From contig URKX01000010.1 of assembly GCA_900548545.1 (NCBI GenBank), positions 1-64,000 of the forward strand: a stretch of 64,000 nucleotides of DNA, in the 5' to 3' direction. Below are positions 34,023 through 42,440 of the stretch, in pieces (position 1 is the stretch's first letter; each line of letters opens with the position of its first letter). The stretch comes from an uncultured Oscillospiraceae bacterium. GTDB lineage: Bacteria; Bacillota; Clostridia; Oscillospirales; Acutalibacteraceae. The translations under genes were made by a program, and so were the position numbers. Under the pieces are notes generated by a model. It was not told the origin of the DNA. It did no database searches and saw only the letters and a list, made by a program, of their open reading frames with translations.

Positions 34023-36476
34023 TTGTCCCGCAACCGCGACACCCGCCGTCCCGCCCAGCCCATACAGCGCCAAGCGGCGGAACGCTTTCATCCCGACCCC
34101 CAGGTTGGCCTTTCCCAAGAACAGGTCCGGCAGCGGGTCCACCAGGGCCTGCACAACGGCACCGGTGGGATCAAGACCAAAACCGAAGGGCAGATCATCC
34201 GGGAAAATGTGTTCACCTTTTTCAATATTTTAAACTTCGCCCTAGCCCTGGCGGTGATCCTGGTGGGCTCTTTCCGCAGCACCGTGTTTCTGGGCGTCAT
34301 CCTGGCCAACATCTTCATTGGCTCCTTCCAGAGCATCCGGGCCAAGCGCACCTTGGACAAGCTTTCCATTGTTTCCGCGCCCAAAGCCGTGGTGCTCCGG
34401 GAGGGCCGGCAGCTGGAGATCCCTGTAGAGCAGGTGGTCCTGGACGACATCCTGGTGCTCTCCGCCGGGAACCAGATCAGCTCCGACGCCCTGGTGGTAG
34501 CCGGGGAATGTGAAGTCAACGAGTCGCTGATCACCGGCGAGTCCGACCCCATTTTAAAGCATCCCGGGGACAGCCTGCTTTCGGGCAGCTTTGTGGTCAG
34601 CGGCAATGTCCATGCCCAGGTGGAGCACGTGGGTGCGGAAAACTACGCCCAAAAGATCGCTGGCGACGCCAAGTACATGAAAAAACGCAACTCCGAGATC
34701 ATGGACTCCATCGACCGGATCGTGAAGGTGGTGGGCTTTGGGGTGCTGCCCATTGGCGCCCTGCTGTTCTGGAAACAATTCTTCCTGCTGGGGGACGACT
34801 TGCAGACCTCCGTGGTCAGCACCACCGCTGCCATGGTGGGCATGATCCCTGAGGGGCTGGTGCTGCTGGTGAGCGTGTGCTTTGCCGTCAGCGTGGTGAA
34901 GCTGTCCGCCCGGAAGACCCTGGTGCGTGACCTGTACTGTGTGGAAACACTGGCCCGGGTGGACACCCTGTGCCTGGACAAGACCGGCACCATTACCGAA
35001 GGCACCATGCAGGTGGACGAGCTGGTACCCTTCCCCGGGGTGACCGAGGAGGACATGGCAGGCCCCCTTTCCGGGCTGATCACCAACTTAAACGACTCCA
35101 ACCCCACCTTCCAAGCCATCCAGGAGCGCTTTCCCCAGCCAAGCCCCTGGCGTGCCTCCACCCTGGTACCCTTCTCCTCCGCCCGGAAGTGGAGCGGCGC
35201 CTTTTTCCCGGGGCGGGGCGCCTATATCATGGGCGCCGGGGAGTTTATCCTAAAGGATGGCTTCGACGCCATCCGGGAACAGGTAGAAAGCTATTCCCAG
35301 CGGGGACAGCGGGTGTTGCTGCTGGTCCACAGCGCCCAGGACTTTGACGGCCAAGAGCTGCCGAAAAACCTGGAACTTTTGGGGCTGATCCTCATCAGCG
35401 ACAAGATCCGCCGGGAGGCCCCCCGGACCCTGCGGTACTTTGCAGACCAAGGGGTGGACCTGAAGGTGATCTCTGGCGACAACGCGGTGACGGTGGCCAA
35501 CATCGCCCGGAAGGCGGGCTTGCAAAACGCCGACAAATATGTGGACGCCACCACTTTGGAAACGGAGGAGGACATCCGCCGGGCCGTTCAGGAGTACGCG
35601 GTTTTCGGCCGGGTGACCCCCCAGCAGAAGCTGGCCTTTGTAAAGGCGCTGAAAGCCCAGGGCCACACTGTTGCCATGACCGGCGACGGCGTCAACGACG
35701 TGCTGGCCCTGAAAGAGGCGGACTGCTCCATTGCCATGGCCTCCGGCAGCGACGCGGCCCGGACGGTTTCCAGCCTGGTGCTGTTGGACTCCAACTTCGC
35801 CTCCATGCCCATTGTGGTGCAGGAGGGCCGGCGGTCCATCAACAACCTGCAGCGGTCCAGCACCCTGTTTCTGGCCAAGACCATGTACGCCGCCATGATC
35901 GCCGTGCTGTTCATCTTCATCAACTACACCTATCCCTTCCAGCCGGTACAGCAGACGCTGATCTCCACCTTGACCATCGGCACACCCTCCTTCATCCTGG
36001 CCTTGGAGCCCAACAAAGACCGCCTGAAAGGCACCTTTATTTTAAACGTCATCCGGCAAAGCCTGCCCGCTTCCCTGACCATGACGGCCAACATTGTGCT
36101 GCTGTGCGCCCTCAGCGGGCCCCTGGGGCTTTCCAGCGCGGATATGTCCACCCTGGCGGTGATCCTCACCTGCCTGACGGGCTTTATCATGCTCTTCAAG
36201 GTGAGCACTCCCTTCAACGGCCTGCGGGGCGCGTTGTTCGGGGTGCTACTGGCAGGCTTCCTGGCAGCGCTGTTGTTCCTCAGCGACTTCTTCGCCCTCA
36301 CCACCTTGACGCTGCCCATGCTCATGGCCCTGGCGCCCATGCTGTTGTTCGCCATTGTGATGATGCTGGCGCTGGTCCACCTGGTGGATCACGTCATCAC
36401 CCGCTCGGAAAACTCCCACCCCAAAAAGAGGAAGGCAAGCCGCAAGGCGGCTGCCAACCGCCACAGCGTGCGGTAA
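34023..36476 (+). CDS. P-type (E1-E2) cation-transporting ATPase
   Basis: An 817-aa membrane ATPase. It has TGES in the actuator domain (171-174), MIPEGL in helix 4 (274-279), the phosphorylation site DKTGT (Asp319), and a hinge motif TGDGVND. It has about ten helices, with six after the catalytic domain. The PEGL helix and overall layout match the Firmicutes cluster of P2-type-like pumps for divalent cations (Ca/Mn/Mg); no heavy-metal CPC motif is present. Start is TTG 34023 behind TTAGGAGGGGAG. Residues 1-50 are polar. The tail is Lys/Arg-rich. The exact ion is undetermined. Monocistronic. Confidence 0.92.
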   Translation: MSRNRDTRRPAQPIQRQAAERFHPDPQVGLSQEQVRQRVHQGLHNGTGGIKTKTEGQIIRENVFTFFNILNFALALAVILVGSFRSTVFLGVILANIFIGSFQSIRAKRTLDKLSIVSAPKAVVLREGRQLEIPVEQVVLDDILVLSAGNQISSDALVVAGECEVNESLITGESDPILKHPGDSLLSGSFVVSGNVHAQVEHVGAENYAQKIAGDAKYMKKRNSEIMDSIDRIVKVVGFGVLPIGALLFWKQFFLLGDDLQTSVVSTTAAMVGMIPEGLVLLVSVCFAVSVVKLSARKTLVRDLYCVETLARVDTLCLDKTGTITEGTMQVDELVPFPGVTEEDMAGPLSGLITNLNDSNPTFQAIQERFPQPSPWRASTLVPFSSARKWSGAFFPGRGAYIMGAGEFILKDGFDAIREQVESYSQRGQRVLLLVHSAQDFDGQELPKNLELLGLILISDKIRREAPRTLRYFADQGVDLKVISGDNAVTVANIARKAGLQNADKYVDATTLETEEDIRRAVQEYAVFGRVTPQQKLAFVKALKAQGHTVAMTGDGVNDVLALKEADCSIAMASGSDAARTVSSLVLLDSNFASMPIVVQEGRRSINNLQRSSTLFLAKTMYAAMIAVLFIFINYTYPFQPVQQTLISTLTIGTPSFILALEPNKDRLKGTFILNVIRQSLPASLTMTANIVLLCALSGPLGLSSADMSTLAVILTCLTGFIMLFKVSTPFNGLRGALFGVLLAGFLAALLFLSDFFALTTLTLPMLMALAPMLLFAIVMMLALVHLVDHVITRSENSHPKKRKASRKAAANRHSVR

Positions 36477-36504
36477 AGGGAAGCTTTCACAAACCCATAA
36501 AAAC

Positions 36505-36536
36505 AAGGACCTGCTGCAACATGGCAACAGGTCCTT
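36505..36536 (+). terminator. Terminator of the P-type ATPase gene
   Basis: AAGGACCTG and CAGGTCCTT pair around a 14-nt region that itself can pair partly (TGC/GCA), then a T-rich tail. Confidence 0.8.
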
Positions 36537-36572
36537 TCTCTTTATTCTTTTACAGGTATTGGCGGGAACCGG

Positions 36573-37235
36573 TTACAGCACGCAGTACTGCTCCATATAG
36601 CCTTCCATGGCCTTCAGCAGTTCGGGGTCGGTGCCGTGGCTCTTTAAGTACTCGTGGATATCCACCACCGTGACGATGGGATGGACTTTTACACCAAACT
36701 CCTCTTCCACTTCCATGATGGCGGTTTTGCCGGGGGTCTGACCCACCTCGCAGCGGTCCACACTGATAAACATATGAGGCACTTCCACATTGGCACAGGC
36801 CTTCAAAATGGGCATGGTTTCCCGCACGGCAGTGCCGGCGGTGATCACGTCTTCAATGATGATGATGCGGTCGCCATCTTTGGGGGCATAGCCCACGGTG
36901 CCGCCGCCCTCGCCGTGGTCCTTCACCTCTTTGCGGTTGAAGAAATAGGGCCGGTCGATGCCGTGGTCGTTATACAGGGCGATGGAGCAGGCCGTGGCAA
37001 GGGGGATCCCTTTATAAGCGGGGCCGAACATGGCCTCAAACTGGTCGCCCACGGTTTCCTTCACAAGCCCGGCATAGTAGCTGCCCAGACGGGAAAGCTG
37101 GGCGCCGGTCTTATAGTTGCCGGTGTTGACGAAATACTGGGTGTTGCGGCCGCTCTTGGTGACGAAATGGCCGAAGCGCAGCACCTGGGCGGAAAGCATG
37201 AACTCGATAAATTCCTTTTTCTTTTCCGTTAGCAT
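36573..37235 (-). CDS. pyrE: Orotate phosphoribosyltransferase
   Basis: Joins orotate and PRPP to give OMP in pyrimidine synthesis. The 220-aa protein has the N-terminal hood (RFGHFVTKSGRNTQYFVNTG), the flexible-loop FFNRKEVKDHGEGG and the PRPP-binding IIIIEDVITAGTAVRE (about 128-143), all PyrE-like. ATG 37235 has GGGGAGAAG upstream; the longer frame runs into the previous gene. It follows the 88-aa gene by 22 bp and shares its promoter. Other pyr genes are not present here, and no pyrR attenuator is visible. Confidence 0.95.
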   Translation of the reverse strand: MLTEKKKEFIEFMLSAQVLRFGHFVTKSGRNTQYFVNTGNYKTGAQLSRLGSYYAGLVKETVGDQFEAMFGPAYKGIPLATACSIALYNDHGIDRPYFFNRKEVKDHGEGGGTVGYAPKDGDRIIIIEDVITAGTAVRETMPILKACANVEVPHMFISVDRCEVGQTPGKTAIMEVEEEFGVKVHPIVTVVDIHEYLKSHGTDPELLKAMEGYMEQYCVL

Positions 37236-37257
37236 TTGAAAGACTTCTCCCCTTTGT

Positions 37258-37524
37258 TTACTCCTCGTCGTCTTCTGGATGTTTGTACAGGTTAAACCGG
37301 AACAGCTTGGATTCATCGGACTCTTTCTCACACATGACAAAGGCCTCTGCAATCTTGCCTCCCTCGATCAAAGCGGTCAGACCCACCAGCTGGCACAGTT
37401 TGCTTTTTAAGTTCAGCCGGTCCCCATCCCGCGTCATGAGATAGACCTCGCCCTCGCAGCTGTCCAGCACTTTCAAAAAGGCGGGCACATCGATATCGTG
37501 CAGTTCGACCATCTTAGGTGACAT
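37258..37524 (-). CDS. Conserved small protein upstream of pyrE
   Basis: An 88-aa soluble acidic protein. VELHDIDVPAFLKVLDSCEG then EVYLMTRDGDRLNLKSKLCQ and LVGLTALIEGGK suggest a compact alpha/beta fold, and I have the impression of a conserved clostridial family without a characterised member. No motif for catalysis is visible. ATG 37524 follows AAGGAGGAATC. Its position 22 bp before pyrE and the shared promoter suggest coexpression. Its promoter shares a 15-bp sequence with that of yfhO. Confidence 0.8.
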   Translation of the reverse strand: MSPKMVELHDIDVPAFLKVLDSCEGEVYLMTRDGDRLNLKSKLCQLVGLTALIEGGKIAEAFVMCEKESDESKLFRFNLYKHPEDDEE

Positions 37525-37555
37525 AGTGATTCCTCCTTTCCTTTGTTCCATTGCC

Positions 37556-37584
37556 ATCTTATCACAGTTCCCAAAAATATGCAA
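37556..37584 (-). promoter_or_regulatory. Promoter of the small gene and pyrE
   Basis: Minus strand: -35 TTGCAT (37579-37584), 17-bp spacer, -10 TAAGAT (37556-37561). The spacer carries TTGGGAACTGTGATA (37560-37574), identical to 28001-28015. Confidence 0.72.
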
Positions 37585-37658
37585 GCAGGGCTGTCCTGGC
37601 AAAAGCTCTGCAACGCCCGCCCTCTTGCTGCTTTTCCCTTCGGCTTTTCACTCTTCCC

Positions 37659-37687
37659 TTGAATGTCCCCGCTGTTTTTGTTACAAT
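37659..37687 (+). promoter_or_regulatory. Promoter of the phosphohexomutase gene
   Basis: -35 TTGAAT (37659-37664), 17-bp spacer, -10 TACAAT (37682-37687), 30 bp before the ATG. Confidence 0.72.
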
Positions 37688-37717
37688 GGGGTGAGAAACT
37701 GAAAAGGGGTGCTTTTT

Positions 37718-39232
37718 ATGGAATACAGCAAGCTGAAAAGCGGCACGGACATCCGCGGCGTAGCCGTGGAAGGCGTTCCCGGGGAACCGGTGAACCTCAC
37801 TGACGAAGTGATCGAAACCATCGCAGCGGCGTTTTTGGTGTGGGTGGAGCGCCACCTGCAAAAGAAACCCGCTGGCCTGAAGGTCGCCTTGGGCCACGAT
37901 TCCCGCATCAGCGCGGACCGGATCAGCGACGCCTTGAAGCGGGTGTTTTGTAAATACGGTGTGCAGACCTTGGACTGCGGCTTGGCTTCCACGCCCTCCA
38001 TGTTCTGGGCCACCCTGGACCTGCCCTGTGACTGCTCTGTCCAGATCACTGCCAGCCACCACCCCTATCACCGCAACGGGCTGAAATTCTTCACCCCTGC
38101 CGGCGGCCTGGATGCCCCCGACATCACGGAGATTTTGGAGCTGGCCCAGCAAGGGGCCTGCCCTGCCCAAGAGGCACCCGGCGTAGTGCTGCCCTGCGGC
38201 TATATGAAAGCCTATGCCCAGCGTTTGCGCCGCACCATCCAGGAAGGGGTGGGCGCCGCCGACTATGAGCATCCCCTGAAAGGCTTCCACATTGTGGTGG
38301 ACGCAGGCAACGGCGCCGGCGGCTTTTACGCCACCGATGTGTTGGAGCCTCTGGGTGCAGACGTTTCCGGCAGCCAGTTCCTGGAGCCGGACGGGATGTT
38401 CCCCAACCACGTGCCCAACCCGGAAAACGGCGAGGCCATGGACTCCATCTGCCAGGCGGTGAAGGCCGCCCACGCCGACCTGGGCGTGATCTTTGACACC
38501 GACGTGGACCGGGGTGCCGCGGTGGACAGCCTGGGCGAGGAGATCAGCCGGAACCGCCTGGTGGCCTTGGCCTCGGCCATTGCCCTGGAGGGCAACGAAG
38601 GCGGCACCGTTGTCACCGACTCCATCACTTCCGACGGGCTGAAGGAGTATTTGGAAACCACCCTGGGAGGCAAGCATCATCGGTTCAAGCGGGGCTATAA
38701 GAACGTCATCAACGAGGCGGTTCGCCTGAACCAAGAGGGGGTCAACTGCCCCCTGGCCATTGAAACCAGCGGCCACGCAGCCATGCGGGAAAACCACTTC
38801 CTGGACGACGGCGCCTACCTGGTGACCAAGATCCTGATCAAAATGGCCTCCCTGCGGAAAGAGGGCAAGGACTTAAACGACCTGCTGGCCCCCCTGCGGG
38901 AGCCGATGGAGGCCACGGAAGTGCGGCTGCCCATCACGGAAGAGGACTTCCGCGCCCGGGGACAGGCCCTGATCACCGCCCTGGAAACCTACGCCCAGGA
39001 GCAAAACTGGGCCATTGCCCCCGACAACCGGGAAGGCATCCGGGTTTCCTTTCCCAAGGGGGAGGGCGAGGGTTGGTTCCTGCTGCGGCTGTCTGTCCAC
39101 GACCCCATCCTGCCTGTGAACTTTGAAAGCGACGCTCCCGGCGGGAACAAGCTCATCGCCCAAAAGCTGCTGGCCTTTTTGGAAGGCCACAAAGAGGGCA
39201 TTGATATCACCCCACTGGAACAATTCGTATAA
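37718..39232 (+). CDS. Phosphomannomutase/phosphoglucomutase-family protein
   Basis: Alpha-D-phosphohexomutase of 504 aa that moves phosphate between C6 and C1 of a hexose. It shows the four family loops: active-site Ser113 in TASHHP, metal-binding DTDVDR (about 261-266), the sugar-binding ETSGH (about 347-351; the SGH form fits Glc/Man rather than GlcN substrates) and a C-terminal phosphate-binding segment DNREGIRVSF. His replaces the usual Asn after SerHis in the active-site loop. ATG 37718 follows AAAAGGGGTG. Monocistronic, with a strong terminator. Likely supplies hexose-1-phosphate for the envelope. Confidence 0.92.
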   Translation: MEYSKLKSGTDIRGVAVEGVPGEPVNLTDEVIETIAAAFLVWVERHLQKKPAGLKVALGHDSRISADRISDALKRVFCKYGVQTLDCGLASTPSMFWATLDLPCDCSVQITASHHPYHRNGLKFFTPAGGLDAPDITEILELAQQGACPAQEAPGVVLPCGYMKAYAQRLRRTIQEGVGAADYEHPLKGFHIVVDAGNGAGGFYATDVLEPLGADVSGSQFLEPDGMFPNHVPNPENGEAMDSICQAVKAAHADLGVIFDTDVDRGAAVDSLGEEISRNRLVALASAIALEGNEGGTVVTDSITSDGLKEYLETTLGGKHHRFKRGYKNVINEAVRLNQEGVNCPLAIETSGHAAMRENHFLDDGAYLVTKILIKMASLRKEGKDLNDLLAPLREPMEATEVRLPITEEDFRARGQALITALETYAQEQNWAIAPDNREGIRVSFPKGEGEGWFLLRLSVHDPILPVNFESDAPGGNKLIAQKLLAFLEGHKEGIDITPLEQFV

Positions 39233-39249
39233 GCGGCCAACTGAAAAAG

Positions 39250-39274
39250 GGGCTGTTGCGAAAAGCAACAGCCC
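39250..39274 (+). terminator. Terminator of the phosphohexomutase gene
   Basis: Perfect 10-bp stem GGGCTGTTGC/GCAACAGCCC with a 5-nt loop and six T. The five A upstream let it also serve the convergent spoVAD. Confidence 0.93.
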
Positions 39275-39323
39275 TTTTTTCATGGGAACACGCTGCCCCG
39301 CCGGCAGCTTGCAACCAGCCCTT

Positions 39324-40328
39324 TTAGGAAACCGTCAGCTGCACCACGTGGCACACCCCGGGGATGGCCAGCCCCTGCTGCTGGGACGTGGGGGACATCA
39401 GCGCCCCGGTGGCGCAGAACAAGATGTTTGAGAGCTCCCCCCGCTCCATGCGGCGGAGCAGATGGCCGCACAGCACAGCGGCGGAACATCCGCACCCGGA
39501 ACCTCCTGCGTGGACGTCCTGGCTGTGGCGGTCGTAGAGGAGCAGGCCGCAGTCCTGGTGCACCGGCCCGATGTCCACCCCGTTTTCCCGCAAACACTGG
39601 TACAACAGCTGGGAGCCCACCGCCCCCAGGTCCCCGGTGAAGATGCCGTCGTAGTCCTGAGGGGTGGTGTGGGTGTCCTCCAAGAACTGATAGATACTGT
39701 CGGCAGCAGCAGGGGCCATGGCAGCCCCCATGTTGGCGGGATCCTTCACCCCCAGATCTTGGATCCTCCCCGCCAGACCACGGCGCACCTGGACTTTTCC
39801 CCCTTCCCCCACCAGGACGCACCCGGCGGCGGTAGCGGTCCACTGGGCTGTAGGGGGGCGCTGGCCGCCGTACTCCAAGGGCAGGCGGAACTGGCGCTCG
39901 GCAGAGCAGAAGTGGGAACTGGTCACAGCCAAGGCTTTCCGGGCCGCGCCGCTTTCCACCAAAATGGAGGCCAGCAGCAGCGTCTGGGCCATGGTGGAAC
40001 AGGCCCCATACTGGCCCAAAAAGGGGATGCCAAACCCCATCAGCCCAAAGGTGGAGGAGATGCACTGGTTCAGCAAATCCCCGGCCAGGATGAAATCCAC
40101 CTGGTCCTGGGAAACCCCAGCCTTCCCCAAAGCCAAGGACACCGCCTCTTTTTGCAGCTGGGCCTCGGCCCGCTCCCAGCTCTCCTGATACAGGGTGGTT
40201 TCCCAGAAGGTTTGGTCCAAGTCCCCGCCCAGGGGGCCTTCGGCTTCCCGCTTCCCCCCCACTGCCCCGTGGGACAGGATGGTAGGGGGACGGTCAAATT
40301 CCAACGTATTTTTTCCAAAGTGTTTCAT
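39324..40328 (-). CDS. spoVAD: Stage V sporulation protein AD
   Basis: Thiolase-fold protein of the SpoVA channel that moves Ca-dipicolinic acid into the forespore; in B. subtilis SpoVAD binds DPA. The 334-aa product begins KHFGKNTLEFDRPPTILSHG, the SpoVAD opening. It then has FGLMGFGIPFLGQYGACSTM, SSHFCSAERQFR and PTAQWTATAAGCVLV, all conserved. ATG 40328 has GAGGTG upstream and starts 8 bp after spoVAC. Usually spoVAE follows, but here the gene is followed by convergent terminators, so AE is missing from this locus. Confidence 0.96.
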   Translation of the reverse strand: MKHFGKNTLEFDRPPTILSHGAVGGKREAEGPLGGDLDQTFWETTLYQESWERAEAQLQKEAVSLALGKAGVSQDQVDFILAGDLLNQCISSTFGLMGFGIPFLGQYGACSTMAQTLLLASILVESGAARKALAVTSSHFCSAERQFRLPLEYGGQRPPTAQWTATAAGCVLVGEGGKVQVRRGLAGRIQDLGVKDPANMGAAMAPAAADSIYQFLEDTHTTPQDYDGIFTGDLGAVGSQLLYQCLRENGVDIGPVHQDCGLLLYDRHSQDVHAGGSGCGCSAAVLCGHLLRRMERGELSNILFCATGALMSPTSQQQGLAIPGVCHVVQLTVS

Positions 40329-40336
40329 GGCGCACC

Positions 40337-40783
40337 TCACAAAAGCCCCAGGCCAAAGAGCACCAACCCATACACCACCGAGGCTGTGATGCCGTACACC
40401 AGCACAGGCCCCGCCACGGTGAACAGCTTGGCCCCCAGGCCGGTGATAAACCCTTCGCTTTTGAACTCCAAAGCCGGGGACACCATGGAATTGGCAAAAC
40501 CGGTGATGGGCACCAGCATCCCGGCACCGGCGTGCTTGGCCAGGTTGTCGTAAACCCCCAAGGTGGTCAGCAAGGCAGATAGGAAGATCAAGCTGATGGA
40601 CACCCCCACCCTGGCCTGGGGCAGCTCCAAGCCCCAGCTCTTATACAGGTTGCACATCCACTGCCCCAACGTGCAGATGGCGCCCCCCGACAAAAAGGCC
40701 AGCAGGCAGTCCTTAGCCACCGGGGAAGGCGGCGAGGCTTTTTCCACGCGGCGGCTATACTCGTTTTTCGTTGGCAATTTCAC
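40337..40783 (-). CDS. spoVAC: Stage V sporulation protein AC
   Basis: Membrane component of the DPA channel; B. subtilis SpoVAC acts as a mechanosensitive channel in germination. The 148-aa protein (usual ~150) has four hydrophobic segments and the conserved FLSGGAICTLGQW, VYDNLAKHAGAGMLVPITGFANS and EGFITGLGAKLF motifs. GTG 40783 was chosen: AAAGGGGG precedes it, and the candidate sigma-G promoter would start transcription near 40804, so a TTG at 40843 would be untranscribed. Confidence 0.95.
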   Translation of the reverse strand: MKLPTKNEYSRRVEKASPPSPVAKDCLLAFLSGGAICTLGQWMCNLYKSWGLELPQARVGVSISLIFLSALLTTLGVYDNLAKHAGAGMLVPITGFANSMVSPALEFKSEGFITGLGAKLFTVAGPVLVYGITASVVYGLVLFGLGLL

Positions 40784-40810
40784 AGGGCGGTCCCCCTTTT
40801 TGTTTTCGGT

Positions 40811-40839
40811 TAGTGTGACCGTTTTGAAAAGGTTTATGC
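40811..40839 (-). promoter_or_regulatory. Candidate forespore sigma-G promoter of spoVAC-spoVAD
   Basis: Minus strand: GCATA (40835-40839), 17-bp spacer, CACACTA (40811-40817). This is close to the known sigma-F/sigma-G pattern (GHATR, ~17-18 bp, CATAMTA) and correctly placed ~28 bp before the GTG. Confidence 0.55.
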
Positions 40840-40871
40840 CCAAAAACGCAGGGAAGCCCCGGGGAAATTCG

Positions 40872-40904
40872 AAAAGGCCCGCTGCAAGCCGCAGCAGGCC
40901 TTTT
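40872..40904. terminator. Terminator between spoVAC and the hydrolase gene
   Basis: AAAAGGCC-c-GCTGC and GCAGC-a-GGCCTTTT form a long stem with a 5-nt loop. T/A runs are inside the arms, so it works best for the minus-strand hydrolase gene ending at 40934. Confidence 0.75.
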
Positions 40905-40933
40905 CAGACATACACACAAAACGGATTTGTGGT

Positions 40934-42160
40934 TTATTCGTGATAGATGCTTTCCTTGGTTTCGGGGTCCCGGGAGAAGTGGGAGAAGAACTCGAAAGCC
41001 TGGCGGGACATCTCGGGAGTGGGCCAGTGGGGCATATTCATGCTGCACATGATGCGGGTGCGCACAATGCCGTCCTCGCTCTTCAAGCTGCCGATGTAAT
41101 GGGTCAGGCCGTCCCGCTGGATGGTTTCGCCACAGCCGGGCTCCAGGGGCATACCGATGTTCTTTTCCTCCACGGTGCAGGTGGTGGAGTCCTTCAGGGC
41201 CATCACGTCCTCCAGGGCAATCTCCTTGGCGTGGTTGACACGGGCCCAGGAGTTGATGCCGTCCACAACGGTCTTGGGGGTCACGGCAATGGAAGCGGGC
41301 ACGTCGTCCCGAGTCTTAATGTTGTAGAAGGGGAAGCGGAAGCCGTCCAGGTTGCCGTAGATGTTCATCACAGGCATATAGGTATTCATGGCAATGGCGC
41401 GGGGCACACCGTCAAAGGCAGTCTGAGGTTCCGGGCCAACAGCGCCTTCGCAGTATCCATTGGAGATGGGCGCGCCGCAGGGGGCCACAGCAGCAAAGAT
41501 GTCGGGCCGCTTGTTGCCCAGCAGATTGCTCATAAAGCCGCCGTAGGAGAAGCCGCAGGCGTAGATCCGGCTCTCGTCAATGGGATAGAGGGCCTTGGCC
41601 TTCTCCAAGATCTCCTCAACAATGTCATCCAGTTCCAGGGAGGGGACAATCACGATCCACTCCCGGCGGGCAGCTTCCTGGACCCAGCCCCAGCCGTCGA
41701 TGATGCTGATGGGGTTGAAGCCGCCGTGGAGCACCACCACCGTGGGGTACTTGCGGCCCTTGTTCTCGGGGCGGAACGCAGAAACCGGCACAAAGGAGTT
41801 CCAAAGCTTCCGGGCATTCTGAGGGGCCACGTGGTTCACGTCCTCCCAGTGATAACCGGTCTTTGCCTCGTACTCGGCCCAGCTCATCACATCATCCTGG
41901 CCGTGGAATTCCTTCACCATCCCCTGCTTGGCCCAATAGGCGATCACTTCCGGGGCATGGTCGTCAAAGCTCATGGTGACAGGCTCCATCATCTTGTCCA
42001 CCACGTCCACATAGCCGCCATCCCGCAGAGCGTTCAGGTCCACCTGGTCGTTGAAGGTGGTGTACAGGTCGCGGATGCGGTCGATGCGGCCGGCATCTGT
42101 CATGACAAACTGTTTGTCAAGAATCTTGTCCAAGCGGTCGGGGTTAAAGTTTTCAGGCAT
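40934..42160 (-). CDS. Alpha/beta hydrolase, feruloyl/acetyl-esterase or PHB-depolymerase-like
   Basis: A 408-aa cytoplasmic serine hydrolase with no signal peptide. The fold begins near residue 115 with YPTVVVLHGGFNP (oxyanion HGG, 145-147), the nucleophile elbow GFSYGG (Ser205) and a C-terminal segment ending in a His-containing MNMPHWPTPE. The first ~110 residues form a charged helical extension. GFSYGGF and the DESRIYACG segment resemble esterases of the LpqC/PHB depolymerase class. ATG 42160 has AAAAAGGAGG. It is divergent from the plus-strand esterase genes and has its own promoter; the substrate is not known. Confidence 0.85.
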   Translation of the reverse strand: MPENFNPDRLDKILDKQFVMTDAGRIDRIRDLYTTFNDQVDLNALRDGGYVDVVDKMMEPVTMSFDDHAPEVIAYWAKQGMVKEFHGQDDVMSWAEYEAKTGYHWEDVNHVAPQNARKLWNSFVPVSAFRPENKGRKYPTVVVLHGGFNPISIIDGWGWVQEAARREWIVIVPSLELDDIVEEILEKAKALYPIDESRIYACGFSYGGFMSNLLGNKRPDIFAAVAPCGAPISNGYCEGAVGPEPQTAFDGVPRAIAMNTYMPVMNIYGNLDGFRFPFYNIKTRDDVPASIAVTPKTVVDGINSWARVNHAKEIALEDVMALKDSTTCTVEEKNIGMPLEPGCGETIQRDGLTHYIGSLKSEDGIVRTRIMCSMNMPHWPTPEMSRQAFEFFSHFSRDPETKESIYHE

Positions 42161-42236
42161 TGAAAAATCCTCCTTTTTGGTTGCGAACCCTCTGGTTACA
42201 CTTCATTTTACAGTATACAGTATCTATTTGAGTATT

Positions 42237-42265
42237 ATTATACCTACATCCCTTGGGGAAGTCTA
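42237..42265 (-). promoter_or_regulatory. Promoter of the 408-aa hydrolase gene
   Basis: Minus strand: -35 TAGACT (42260-42265), 17-bp spacer, -10 TATAAT (42237-42242). A TACAGTATACAGTATC direct repeat lies between it and the gene. Confidence 0.65.
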
Positions 42266-42373
42266 TTTAATTTTATTGAAAATCCTTGCAATAATCTGCT
42301 CTTTTCCTTAAAAATATAGAGAAAATTAAAAGGATACACCCTTTTTTTATTAGAAAACCCGCGCCGATTCCTG

Positions 42374-42379
42374 TATAAT
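42374..42379 (+). promoter_or_regulatory. -10 box of the plus-strand esterase cluster
   Basis: TATAAT, 61 bp before ATG 42441; the best -35 at 17 bp is a poor TAGAAA, so an activator may be needed. Together with the divergent promoter this explains the 280-bp gap. Confidence 0.5.
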
Positions 42380-42440
42380 AAAGACTGGAAATTTATTTGG
42401 CAAATCTCACAACTTATCACGATTACGGAGGTACCCAACT

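Noticed and set aside
33963..34023. Manganese-type riboswitch before the P-type ATPase
   Set aside because: The promoter leaves a leader of only about 30 nt, too short for any known metal riboswitch, and no hairpin pair is visible.
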